The position numbers and the translations under genes were made by a program. From positions 1 to 53,693 of the IMG/VR virus record IMGVR_UViG_3300009376_001622: DNA of 53,693 nucleotides. One strand, given 5' to 3'. The notes under the pieces are model-generated. The model did no database searches. It was not told where the DNA came from and was given only the letters and a program-made list of their open reading frames with translations. The stretch is from a virus. Below, one piece after another: positions 40,362 through 52,200 of the stretch; position 1 is the stretch's first letter, and each line of letters starts with the position of its first letter.

Positions 40362-40613
40362 TTATTCATGATCTATAATGAAGTTTTCCTTAATTTTTTT
40401 TATAGCATTCTTTTCAATTTGACAAATGCGCATACGAGTTAAACCAAATAAATCGCCTATCTTCTGTAATGTCATTGGTCCGGCTTCAGCTGCTAGTATA
40501 GTGCAATTAAGGTTTTCTTTAGAATCAAACCAGGATCTACACAGGCTATTGGTGCATTGTTTATTGGCACTTTTGCAATTCGAAAAACAGGTCTTCTTAG
40601 TCACGTCTTCCAT
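40362..40613 (-). CDS. Small Cys-rich protein with sigma-70 region 4 helix-turn-helix
   Basis: 83 residues from ATG 40611-40613 (GGAGG upstream); a longer reading of 12 residues is less likely. The N-terminus has a Cys cluster (CFSNCKSANKQCTNSLC) that could bind zinc or a Fe-S cluster. The C-terminus MTLQKIGDLFGLTRMRICQI is a sigma region 4-type helix-turn-helix. Proteins of this type occur in marine T4-like phages. It may be a truncated sigma or anti-sigma-like regulator acting on host RNA polymerase. It is divergent from phoH. Confidence 0.85.
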   Translation of the reverse strand: MEDVTKKTCFSNCKSANKQCTNSLCRSWFDSKENLNCTILAAEAGPMTLQKIGDLFGLTRMRICQIEKNAIKKIKENFIIDHE

Positions 40614-40633
40614 TTTACCTCCACGATTAACCC

Positions 40634-40639
40634 TATAAT
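40634..40639 (+). promoter_or_regulatory. TATAAT -10 box for phoH
   Basis: TATAAT at 40634-40639 would start RNA near 40646. That leaves ACGGAG (40659-40664) as the ribosome site for TTG 40671 and argues against ATG 40656 as the start. Confidence 0.5.
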
Positions 40640-40670
40640 ACAACAACATTACTAAATGTACGGAGTTACT

Positions 40671-41978
40671 TTGTCTAGAAAAATTTTTATAATCGATACA
40701 TCGGTTCTTTTATACGATAAAACCTCAATTCATTCCTTCCCCGGTAACGATATCGTATTACCAATGGCGGTCTTGGAAGAGCTAGATAGGTTTAAAGACA
40801 AACCAGGCCTTCTTGGTGAGTCTGCTAGGTATGTTAACAGATACCTAGATGAACTTCGCTCTGTGGCCATTGTGGATGACTGGAAGCTGGTTGAAGAATA
40901 TGATCACAGATATGCTTTCGATACGTCCACTGAAAACGGCCATCGGGCTTCAAGAAGTCTAGATAAGGCAAAAAACGATAATAAGATTATTGCTTGTGCA
41001 TTAAGAACTATTGACTCAAACAAAAAAACCAAAGTCACAGTAATTACAAAAGATATTAACCTTAGGGTTAAATGCGACGCCCTGGGTGTAAAGTCAGAGG
41101 ACTACTATAAGGATCACATAGAAAACGATTTAGGCGATTATCGCGGGTGGGTTGATTTAACGCTCAATGATCACGATATCGACAAGTTCTATTCGGATAA
41201 AAAACTGGAGCAGGAGTCTGAACTAGACCCTAACGTATTTGTGGTTGGTAAAGGAAATAATGGTAAAAGCCTTCTTGCAAAAAATAAGAATGGACTTTTA
41301 AGACCGTTAGTTCAAGAAATGTGTTCACTATACCAGGTCGAACCACGCAACAGCGAGCAACGGTTCGCCATAGAGGCGTTGCTAGACCCAGATATAAAAT
41401 TAGTTACCCTGACCGGGTTAGCTGGATCGGGCAAAACATTCTTGTCGCTAATGGCTGCGCTAAATAGTACAAAGGGCGGCGCAATCGCAGAGCAGATGGG
41501 TGTTAAAAAACGATTGGTAATAACAAGAACACTCCAGCCGGTTGGTAGGGATCTAGGATATCTTCCCGGTAGTATGGAAGACAAGATGGCTCCGTGGCTG
41601 GCGCCCATTATGGATAACGTCAGACACGCGTTTAATGACCTTTCGTACTTCCAGCACATGATTACTAAGGGAGACATTGAAATAGCGCCCATCCCATACA
41701 TACGCGGCCGTACGTTCTCGGATGCGTTCATTATTGTTGATGAAGCACAAAATGCCACCATTCATGAACTAAAGACAATAATCACAAGAGTTGGCCAAAA
41801 TAGCAAAGTGGTTTTGCTAGGAGACGTCGATCAAATTGATACACCATATATCGACAAGAGATCTAATGGTTTGAGCATAGTTATAGATAGATTTAGGCAA
41901 TCCAATTTAGCTGCACACGTGCATCTCTCAAAAGGACAGCGTTCTGATCTAGCTACGGAAGCCGGAAAAATTCTTTAG
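40671..41978 (+). CDS. phoH: PIN-PhoH protein (YlaK-type)
   Basis: 435 residues from TTG 40671 (MSRKIFIIDTSVLLYD), preferred over ATG 40656 because CGGAG lies 7 bases upstream. An N-terminal PIN domain (Asp9 and other acids, nuclease fold; residues about 1-150) is fused to a C-terminal PhoH ATPase with Walker A GLAGSGKTF (about 249) and DEAQN (about 360). PIN-PhoH proteins are widespread in marine phages; an RNA helicase/nuclease role is suggested in bacteria. phoH is common in marine phages and is often linked to phosphate stress, as is the PiT gene here. Confidence 0.93.
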   Translation: MSRKIFIIDTSVLLYDKTSIHSFPGNDIVLPMAVLEELDRFKDKPGLLGESARYVNRYLDELRSVAIVDDWKLVEEYDHRYAFDTSTENGHRASRSLDKAKNDNKIIACALRTIDSNKKTKVTVITKDINLRVKCDALGVKSEDYYKDHIENDLGDYRGWVDLTLNDHDIDKFYSDKKLEQESELDPNVFVVGKGNNGKSLLAKNKNGLLRPLVQEMCSLYQVEPRNSEQRFAIEALLDPDIKLVTLTGLAGSGKTFLSLMAALNSTKGGAIAEQMGVKKRLVITRTLQPVGRDLGYLPGSMEDKMAPWLAPIMDNVRHAFNDLSYFQHMITKGDIEIAPIPYIRGRTFSDAFIIVDEAQNATIHELKTIITRVGQNSKVVLLGDVDQIDTPYIDKRSNGLSIVIDRFRQSNLAAHVHLSKGQRSDLATEAGKIL

Positions 41979-42032
41979 CGTTAAGTTCTTTGTTACATAG
42001 TAATTATTCTAAGACACAACTAGGAGTGGACT

Positions 42033-42371
42033 ATGGCATTTAGCACATTTAGAAGAAGGGATGGACAGAGGTTTCGAAAAGTCTATCCAAGAATTCGTAA
42101 AACCCCAAGATATTTTACCATCTCAGATGAACAGATGTCTGTAGAATCTACGAGGGTTGGTGTTACGAACGATTCGTCGGGCACCTATAATTTCACGTTA
42201 AGTTACACTTCAATTCCAACAGTTTCGTTATCTGCCGAATTAGGCGAAGATAGCCAAGGTATGGTTAATGTATTTATTACCAGGCTTGACGTGAATGGGT
42301 TCGACTGGGAAGCTTCTGCTCCATTTACAGGCAACATTCATATTCAGGTCTTCTTAATCGGAGATAGTTGA
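42033..42371 (+). CDS. Small beta-rich structural protein
   Basis: 112 residues with TAGGAG upstream. The N-terminus is Arg-rich (MAFSTFRRRDGQRFRKVYPR) and the remainder is a beta-sandwich-like run (VGVTNDSSGTYNFTLSYTSI and GNIHIQVFLIG). It lies directly before the fibre genes with a 1-nt overlap, so it is likely a fibre-base or head-decoration component. No named family. Confidence 0.65.
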   Translation: MAFSTFRRRDGQRFRKVYPRIRKTPRYFTISDEQMSVESTRVGVTNDSSGTYNFTLSYTSIPTVSLSAELGEDSQGMVNVFITRLDVNGFDWEASAPFTGNIHIQVFLIGDS

Positions 42372-43213
42372 TGCCACAAACAACTAGAGGGTCAATTGAA
42401 GAAGGCTCTGCACAGTTTCAAAACCAAGACTATAAGGACGTTTCATTCGATACAAACTCAGCAGGAAGATCACACAGGGGCCAGGTATCCATTAAGTGTA
42501 CAGGCGTAGACATGATACCATACGATAATCCTTTGCGAAGCGGAGTGATTGTTTCTACGTGGACGGCTTCTGCTGGAGTTACTGCTGCGCTAACTATTGC
42601 AGACTCGGTAGCAACAAGTTGGGGCTTGCCAGTTTTAAAAGCCAAAACCGCAACAATAAGATTCGAAGAAGATAATGCGCCTTATGACTCGTCGCTTACG
42701 ACGACTTCAAAAATCCAAGTGCCAAAGTATAGAATATCTTGGCGAGCTTCTGAAGGTTCAAATTTCTATGGCGGTAGTGGACTTTGCGATGAGTTCGACT
42801 ACTTCAAAATCCAGATTTCTCCGGACGGCACTACTTGGACCAATGTAGCATCACCAGTTTATAGGGCGTATTCCGAAGACATGTCATATACGGCTCTATC
42901 GACTGGCGATGGTCAATTCAATGGTGACGATACGCATTCCGAGCGATTTTATCATTTCTATATCGATGTAGATCAGAGTGGGCAACATGAATCAGCAAAT
43001 TATTTAAGGTTTTTTCTAGACTCTAATTCGGTTAATGATGGATACGCAATTTATGACTTGCAAATAAGTGGCCTTGCATCAGGCCAGGACATGGGTTTAA
43101 GTAACGCCAATATTGGGATTTCGTTCACGAATATCACGGACACGGGCTTTAGAATTGAACTTTCTTCCAAATTAACCGGTTATGTGAGATATTTAATTTC
43201 AGCCTACGAGTAG
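42371..43213 (+). CDS. Structural protein near the tail fibre
   Basis: 280 residues from ATG 42371 (a TTG one codon earlier is not needed). It is rich in Ser, Thr, Asp and Gly, with a beta pattern (YDVSFDT-like opening, TWTNVASPVYRAYSED and FYHFYIDVDQSG), and ends GYVRYLISAYE. It is probably a baseplate-fibre connector or a fibre tip protein, inferred from position. No named family. Confidence 0.65.
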   Translation: MPQTTRGSIEEGSAQFQNQDYKDVSFDTNSAGRSHRGQVSIKCTGVDMIPYDNPLRSGVIVSTWTASAGVTAALTIADSVATSWGLPVLKAKTATIRFEEDNAPYDSSLTTTSKIQVPKYRISWRASEGSNFYGGSGLCDEFDYFKIQISPDGTTWTNVASPVYRAYSEDMSYTALSTGDGQFNGDDTHSERFYHFYIDVDQSGQHESANYLRFFLDSNSVNDGYAIYDLQISGLASGQDMGLSNANIGISFTNITDTGFRIELSSKLTGYVRYLISAYE

Positions 43214-43237
43214 TTTTGTAATTTTAAGGGATAAGTT

Positions 43238-46200
43238 ATGTCAAGAGATTTCCGTTCACAGCAAATGAGAATAAGCCAATTGATAGCATCCGGCACAACG
43301 CCGTTTGCTTCTCCTGCGCTTACCATTTATAGTGCAAGTGCCGCTGACGACGATCAGGGTACAATGAACACTAAGTTGCTTCAATATGTCGGAAACGACG
43401 TCTGGTTCTTTATTTCAGGATCAGAGCCCAATGTAATGCAGCCACTTCATTATTTAACCGCATCGATGACTTCGAATGGTGGCTCGCGGGAGGCTGTAAC
43501 TTTATTCGGCGGGCGGGTGGCCGTAAGCGGTGCACTAAACTTTGTTAGTAATAATAAATCACTTAGTGCGATTCATGGTGCATCAGGTAGTAATGTAGGT
43601 ATTTTTTCCGATAGAAGCGTTTTTGTAAGTCTTGATCGACTAAAACTATATTCTGGAGATCTGGCAAAATTTGCTATACGAAACGAAGACCTAGATGAGG
43701 TTTTTGTTGTCGGTGAAAACGGAAATGTTGGCACTATCGGAACAGGTAGTTTTCATGGTGGTGAAGTTATCATTAACCAGAGGTCAGCAGGCAATGACGC
43801 GGAACTAACGTTTCAGCTTAACGGTAGTGATGAATGGGTAGCAGGTGTCGACGCTTCCGATAGTGATAAGTTTAAAATCCATTCCGCGGGATCACTAGCC
43901 AATGCCTCTAACTTTGAAATTGATTCTTCTGGAAATGCTACTGTTCTCGGAGACCTCACTGTTACTGGCGGAGACATCTATGGCACAACGGATGGAGATC
44001 TAAATATCAGATCCGATGGCAATATGGTTCTTCACCTGGATAATGACAATGATGAAACCAGTCAATCCCTCCAGATCTATAGTAATAACGCTACTTCACT
44101 TTTTGCGGTTACTGATACCGGAGACACGTCTGCGATTGGAAGCCTATCTATTACAAAAGGCGGTGTAATCAATGAATCTGGCAATAACCATGATTTCCGA
44201 GTGGAAACTGCAGCACTTTCGGCTGCGATTCAGACAATCGGTGATCAGAATGCAGTTACATTTTTAAGAAATTCGACTGCCGATATTGCTCAAAATGATG
44301 TAAACTTTTATGTAAAAGGTATTGCCGGTGGAAAAAACGTAGTAGGCACTAGGGGTGTTTCGCTGTTTACCGGAGACGTTGTTATCTCTGGTACCCTGTA
44401 TGCAGAAAAGCAAGTCATGGAAGTCGACATGACACAAACTGGTCACCTAAACATGTCCGGCGCAATTACATTTGACGACCAGGGTGCTGCACCGAGTAGC
44501 CAAGGAAATACAAACCTAACTATTCCAGCTGGAGACGGTTCGATCTTCGCAGCCACAGGATCAATGTATGTAAGAATGGCTGATCTTGCTGGGAATACTT
44601 CTGAATTTTCAATTGGTAGAAACTATCACGGCGGTAATGGTCTTGCAGTGCAACATCACGCAACACCCGATACAGTATTCTCTTTGGACATTCAGGAACT
44701 GACAAGTTCTTTCAGTAACAGTAATCTGGACGGAAATGATTGGCTAGCTATTGCCGATAATTCTCAGCAAATAGCCGGTACTATGGGCCTTAGGGAAACA
44801 AAAAGAATTCATGTAGATAATTTTGTTAAAAACCTGACTGGTAACGGAATAAGAAATGCATCGAAGACCTCTGCGTTTTCGGGAAGCCAGGGCACAAGGT
44901 TTATGACGGATGATGGCATTGTTGCCCACTTATCGGGTGCAATCTTTCCGGGATCTGTTGGCATAACTGGTTCTCATGCGGGCTATGCTTTATCTACAGT
45001 AGGAAAAGTTGGCGTAGGTGTCGCGGATCCTTCAGCTCAGCTTGAGGTCTTCTCCACTAGCCAGCAACTTAAGCTTTCTTATGATGCTGCCAACTTTTCG
45101 AATTTTAGTGTAGATAGTTCTGGTAATTTAACTATTCTTGCAGACCAAACAGATGCAAACGGCGACACGAGTATAATCTTTCAAACAGACTATAGAGAAA
45201 CAGACGCGACCAAGTTAACTCTTGCCCAGGCCGCCGCCACTTTTACAACAAATTTGTTTGTCGATTCTTCGTCAGGCACAGCAGGCTCGAACCGATTAGA
45301 TAATGATGGTGGCGGAATTACAACGACCAAGGCCATCGACAACGCTACCTGCGCCGATCTCATGTTTAAAAAATCCCGAGGCACCGTAGGTTCAGAGTCT
45401 GTTGTATCTGTAGAAGACAATCTTGGGTCAGTAAGCTTTTGGGGTTATGATTCTGGTCAATTTAGAAGAGCCGCATCGATCAAGGGTATGGCTGATGCAG
45501 CTTGGGGTTCCGTTGATGCTCCGTCTAGACTAACGTTTAGCACTACACCAGATGGTTCTGGGACCGAAGTAGAAAGGCTTCGAATCAAAAACGACGGGAG
45601 TATTGGGGTCGGTACAATAACTCCGGCAAACAAGCACGTAGTATCATCAGGGTCAGCAGAAACTTATGGCGGGGACCTAATTATCAATAGGGCAGTCGGT
45701 AGCGATGTTCTTCAAAGATTTCAGAAGGCATCACAAGATTTCTGGGTCATGGGGATTGACCATAGTGATAGTGATAAATTCAAGATTAACAGCGCAGCTG
45801 CGTTGGTCGATGCTTCTGATTTTATTCTAGACTCTTCTGGTAACGTAACCCTTGGTGGTACTCTTAGGCTCCAGGGCAACATTATTAAAGCTTCCGACGG
45901 TGGTTCAACAATTACCTTAGATACCGATGACAACGTTACAATCGCTGGGGATCTTCGGGTCAGTGGTGGTGATATTAGTGGCCCAGTTGATGCAGCTCTT
46001 CGTCTCAAGTCAGACCTAGGGGTTGTTGTCCACCTAGATGAAGATAACGATGGGACGAATAACTTCCAGGTTATGGACGGTGCAAATGCCGTAATCTTCC
46101 AGGTCTCTGAAGCAGGTGATGCGACTGTCGCTGGCGACTTAAGTGTCGATGGAGGAGATGTTTTTGATTCAGGCAATGTTGCCGCGATCCATCTCTCCGG

Positions 46201-49200
46201 TTCCGGCGACGTTGGCATTTGGGGTGATCTTACAGTTTGGGGTAATGACATTAAGGATCACAGTGGTAATATTGCTATTACCTTTGACGGCGCCCAGAAT
46301 ACGGAAATTAAAGGACATCTAAAGGTAGACGGAAACATCCTTGGTGATGCTGACGAATCTAAAGTAATTTTTACCCAATCGACTTCAGCAGGATCTACTA
46401 TTACGCTTGGCGGTGGTGGTAAGGTTATTACGACTGGAGACCTGCAGGTTTCCGGTAACGATATTCTTATGGCCGGTGCTCAATCGGCTATAACCTTCTC
46501 TGGTACTGGTGATGTAGCCACTACTGGTGACCTTAAAGTCGGCGGTAACGATATTAAAAACAGTGCTGGCGGAACAGTTGTTACGTTTAGCTCTACAGAA
46601 ACTCAGCTAGCCGGGAATCTTAAGGTTGGCGGAAATGTTATCAAGGCCTCTGATGGTGGTTCGACAATCACCATGGATACTGACGACAATGTTACAATCG
46701 CAGGAGACCTTACGGTTAGTGGCGGAGACATCAGCGGCCCAGAAGATGGAGACTTGACAGTCAAAACTGATGGGAACATGACATTTAGGATTGACGGAGA
46801 CAATGATGAAACAAGTCAATATTTCGCATTCCAAAATAATGCTTCTACTGAAGTTGCAAGATTAACCGAAGGCGGTAGCCTACAACTAGACGGGACTATC
46901 AGGGTTGACGGAAACGAAATCCATGATGCTGGTGGAGCTACTGCAATTTCTTTTGACGGTAGCCAAAATACAGTATTTGCAGGAGACATATTTGTACCAA
47001 GCACCATTCAGCACGTCGGTGATACAGATACAAGAATAACTTTTACTGACAACCTTATTGAAGTTAACTCTGGTGGTACATCGATGATTAAGCTAGATGG
47101 CACTAGCACTACTAGAAACGTCGTCATTAACGAAGATTCAAGAGACTTAAACTTCCGGGTTGAAACCGACAACAAACCATATGCTATTTTAACCAGTGGA
47201 AGTGCAGATCAGGTACTGATCTTATCTGGTGGAGATTCCACATCTTACGATGAAGCTCGAGGACTTGATGTTGCGTTCTACATATCTGGATCTAGTTCGA
47301 CTTATGGTACATCAGCTCATGGTCATCGGGGTACTACAGTCATCGGTGGAGATCTAGTTGTATCTGGTTCTATCCTAAATCATGAACACAGTATTTTGAA
47401 TCGAGACTCTATTAGCGAAAGTGGAACCGGCTGGAATCCATCTGCTACAAATACAAATACAATTGCAATAGGAAAAAATGCTGTCGCATCCGGAAACTAC
47501 TCTATCGCATTGGGTAGTAGTGAGACGAACCAGACCGATGCTACTGGGCTTCATGCTGCGGCCATCGGTGGTGACGATGCAACAGCAAGTGGGGATTACT
47601 CATCGACATTAGGTGGCTATGGAAATACAGCTAGCGGAAACTATTCAACTACTGTTGGAGGAACAAGCCATACAGTTTCAGGCCAATATAGTTTCTCAGC
47701 AGGAAATGCCAATACAGTAACCGGAAATAACGCTTTTGCCTTAGGGCGAGGATTAACGGTTAATGAAAATAATACCTTCGCGATTGGTAAGTCTGACGCG
47801 AGTAGCGTGATTGCCTTAAGCGGTTCAGCCAAGGTTGTTGGCGGAAATCTTCAAATTGCAGAATACCTTAAGCATTTAGGAGACGATGATACCTATGTTC
47901 GATTTACAGATGACAACATAAACATTCAGGCCGGAGGCGTTAACTTCATAACGATTTCCGAAAATGATTCTCAAGATGTTATTGTGTTTAATCAAGACAG
48001 CGCGGACATTGACTTCCGAGTAGAGACTAATGCTAGAACGCACGGTTTATTTGTCGATGCTGGAAACGAAAGAGTTCTGATCCTGTCTGGTGGTCACCAA
48101 GACGCCGAAAACACTGGTCAAGCTCTCGATGTAAACTTCTTTGTTTCGGGTTCAATTGGCTATGATGGTTATAATCGAGGAAAAACGGCATTCGGTGGGG
48201 ATGTACATGTTTCCGGGTCTGTATCTGGCCCGAGTACAGTTGCGCTTGGGGTAAATGATAGCGTCAAAATTTATAGAACTGCAAACACATTGTATTTCAA
48301 GGATGGGGAAAATGTTGCGAAGACATTAAGCGTGCTTTCATCTGATACGGCCTCTACAGACTTTTTTGCTGGGGTACACGGGTCCACTCCTGCGACTGCC
48401 AAATTAAAGGCCACTGGATCTATTGCGTTTGCAGGTAATTCTGATAACTTTGTTGACGGTCTTACGGCTGAAGGCGTTGGGCAAGATGTCTTCTGTTTCT
48501 TCTCTGGTTCTATTGGAGCAAAGGCTGGCTGGAATACACCTGGTGCAAACCGGTTTAAAACCGACGGCAGAGGGGTCATATTGTTTGGTGGCGACTCGCA
48601 CTTCTCCGGTTCAACTGGGTTTACTGATGTCTTAGCAACTACTAATGTCGTAGCATCTGGATCATTAATTGCCGGTGGTGATGTCATCAAAAACTCTAAT
48701 GGTGACACAAGCATTAAATTCAGTGCAACAGATTCTAACGTATTATTTGGAGATGCATCTGTTATAGATCACACACCACAATCGATTATCCAAATTGAAA
48801 AAGCTACAAATGCTCAGGCTGCAGCAGCAAATGCATACGGTGCCTTTGGATTATCATTGAGGAACGACTCGGTCCAAACCGACGCTTTCGCAGGAATCGC
48901 ATTCGATATATCTACAGAGACAGAAGCAGATTCTATTGGTGCAGCAATCCGAGCCCAGAGAGATACATCTGCAAGCACAGATGAAACCTTGCACGATGCA
49001 AACCTTACTTTTGCTACAAATGATGCAGGAGATTCTGGTCTAACTGAACGTATGAGAATTACGCATGATGGAAAAGTTGGGATTGGAATAAATGACCCTG
49101 CAACAACATTGCACATTTCTGCTACAGACTCAATGGTTGTCCCAGTTGGAACAACGGGCCAGCGGGGAACGGCTACCCAAGGCGGTATCCGATACAATAC

Positions 49201-52200
49201 ATCAACCTCTGTATTCGAAGGCTACAATGGTTCTTCATGGGCTTCGTTAGGTGAAACTAAGGATGTTGACCAAGATACATACGTACGAGCTGAGACAGTT
49301 GCTGGCGCAGATAACGATGATTTAGTATTTGTAACCAATGGTACGCAAAGGATGTCCATCGACCATCTTGGTGTTACCGCAGTTACAGGAAGTTTCGAAA
49401 CATCAACGCATGTTACTGTTGGCGGAAACCTAACTGTCTCCGGGAATGATATTAAAGACTCCGGTGGAAATGTTGCTATTTCGTTTAATGGCTCTGGCCA
49501 AATTGATAATCAAATAGAATTTGGAAGTACAGTTAACGTATCCCAGTATATTCAACATATTGGTGATACTAATACAAGACTGAAGTTTAATAACCAGGCA
49601 ATTTATGTAGAGACTGGTGGAGTAGCAAATCAGTCTTGGGGTACAACCGCGACGGTATTTAATGAAGCCGGAGCAGACATAGATTTCCGAGTTGAATCGG
49701 ATAATAACCCACACATGATATTTGTCAATGCCCAAAACGATAGAGTGGGTATAGGTATGGACTCACCTCAGGCCGCATTGCATATTAAAGGTGATGTTTA
49801 CTTTAAGGATGAAGATTCTTCGAACGATGTTCTTCGAATTACCGACGATGGATCTGCTGGAATTATTGAACTTCGCAGTGGAGGTGCAGCAACAGGATAT
49901 CTAAAGTCATCAGGTGATTCATACTTGCCAGGAAAACTAGGCATTGGTGGTACAACTCCAGAAAATGCTCTGACAGTAAGGCATACTGGCGCCGATACAA
50001 ATGATGGTGTTCTAGTTGTAAGAGCGGATTCAACAACAAATGATGGCGATATTCTTGGTGGAATCGGGTTTGATTCGACCGATGGTAATGTCCCAAGTTC
50101 TATTACAGAAGCTTCAGCGTTTATTGCTGCTTATGCGGCAGAAGCTCATACAACTGGTGATAAGGGTGGTGACCTTGTGTTTGGGACATCAGCGATTAAC
50201 GACGACGACGATACTGTTTCAACTGAACACATGAGAATTCTTGATAGTGGGCTGATCGGGATGGGTGTAAGCGACCCAGATGCTGGTCTCGAAGTCATGA
50301 ATACATCATCTCAGTTGAAACTTTCTTATAACGGCACTAACGCCGCGGCGTTTACAGTTAGTAGTGGTGGCGATCTAACAGTTGTGCCTTCTGGTGGCGA
50401 TGTTGCGATAATCGGTAACTTAGATGTTTCTGTAAATGCTGCGATAGGTAGTGGTGCCAGTGTATCTTCGAACACTGCCTTAGAAATCGATAATGCTCAT
50501 ACGATGACGGCCGCAGGGGTCGGCCAACTTCGTATTAGAGGTGCCCTAACAACAAACAATAATGCTACAGCTACTAACAATAATACGAGATTCTTTTCAG
50601 TGTGGCCAGATAGTACAACTCTAGCTGGTGATGTTGATACTATTTCTGTTGCAAAAATTCTAGGACCTCAAGTTTCGCTCAGCGGGCATAGTTTAAATGA
50701 AGCAATGAGTCTAGAGATGTGGGGTATGGCATCTGAAGCAACAGGTCATCAGTTACATCCTTCCGGATCTACAAAATTCCAAAATAATTGGCAGATTTGG
50801 GGAAGTAGTAAATCGCAATTTGCCGAGGCTTGGATCGGTAATGATAAAAGCACAGCTAGCAACAGCCTTTATAGTAGTAATACATCTACCGCCGACTACG
50901 GGGATTTTACTGTATTCAGCACCAGCGGATACACAGCCCTGGGACCGAGGCGGGCGAGGCTAAAGTCAACGTTTGATGGCGTCAGCACTTCTTACTATGC
51001 AACTGCTTTTTGTGGGCATAATTCATCGATTGTTTCCGGAAGTTACCATCGAGAGTATAAAGGAGCCGGAGTTCTTACCTATGTAAACGAAGGCGCCCAG
51101 GTGACTTCCCAGACTTGGCCACCGCAAAATAGCAATGCGCCGACAAAAGAAGATGGTTCCAATTTGGACTACGGCAGCAATGCTTACGGGTCGTACATGG
51201 GCCCAACTGATAGTAACGGTGATGATCCGGAATGGTACATTGATATTGTTCCAGCCTCAGGCACAGACACTAAACTTATAGTTTATTTTGCTATGAAAAA
51301 CGACTCTTCCAATCCTGTGAGCTCGACCACGGATTACATTCGATGCTATCCCCGGACTGCAGGCGGATCAAGTTTAAGTAATTTTACCGCCCAGGAATAT
51401 AGACAGAGATCTAACACGACTTGGTACGCGACTTATAGTGCTTCTCCTGGTACAACTTATGTTAATGTTGCAAGTCCAAGGTATGATGGGGATAGTACTG
51501 GCAATTCGGATGATGCAGTCGGTTGGCGTAAATTAGTATTTACCGGAGATGATCTTCACAGCATCGGTCGGTTGCATTTTGATGGGATTGCCATAGATTC
51601 GGGAGAAGCATTCTATGTGCACAATACCCACCAAATTGAATATCTTCAAGGCCCGCCTGACGATGTGGCTGGGTCAACTAACGGTTCTACAAACGGTTTC
51701 TCTGCTGGCCTCCTGTATGAAGATGCACTAATGGATGGTACCAGCCGAGTATCTGAAATAGCTTATTTATGTTTGTCCCTCGCCAAAGGAGACGGAACAT
51801 CATTCGAACGAACTGTTGATACTACTGCGCTGGCTGCCTTGGATGCGTCAGATGCAATGATATTACAGTTCTCATTTGATAATGGTACAAATTGGGAATT
51901 AGCAAATAATAAATTTTATAAAAAGGGCACTGGAATCGGAGCTGGATCTGAACAGCCATCTCAAACAACAATGAAGCAAGATTATACAGAACTTTCTACT
52001 GTAGGCAAGATCTTGGGTTCTGAAATGTCTAACTCTCAATGGGATTCGTTTGTTTACCCGATGCCACTTCATAGCGACAGAAACATGGATAATTTCCAGT
52101 GGAGAATTGCATGTGATGGAACAGACATTACGAAGGGCTTCGTTATCCACAAGGCCAGCATTGCGTGGTGGTTCGAGCGCGGAATGAGACTATATAAGTC

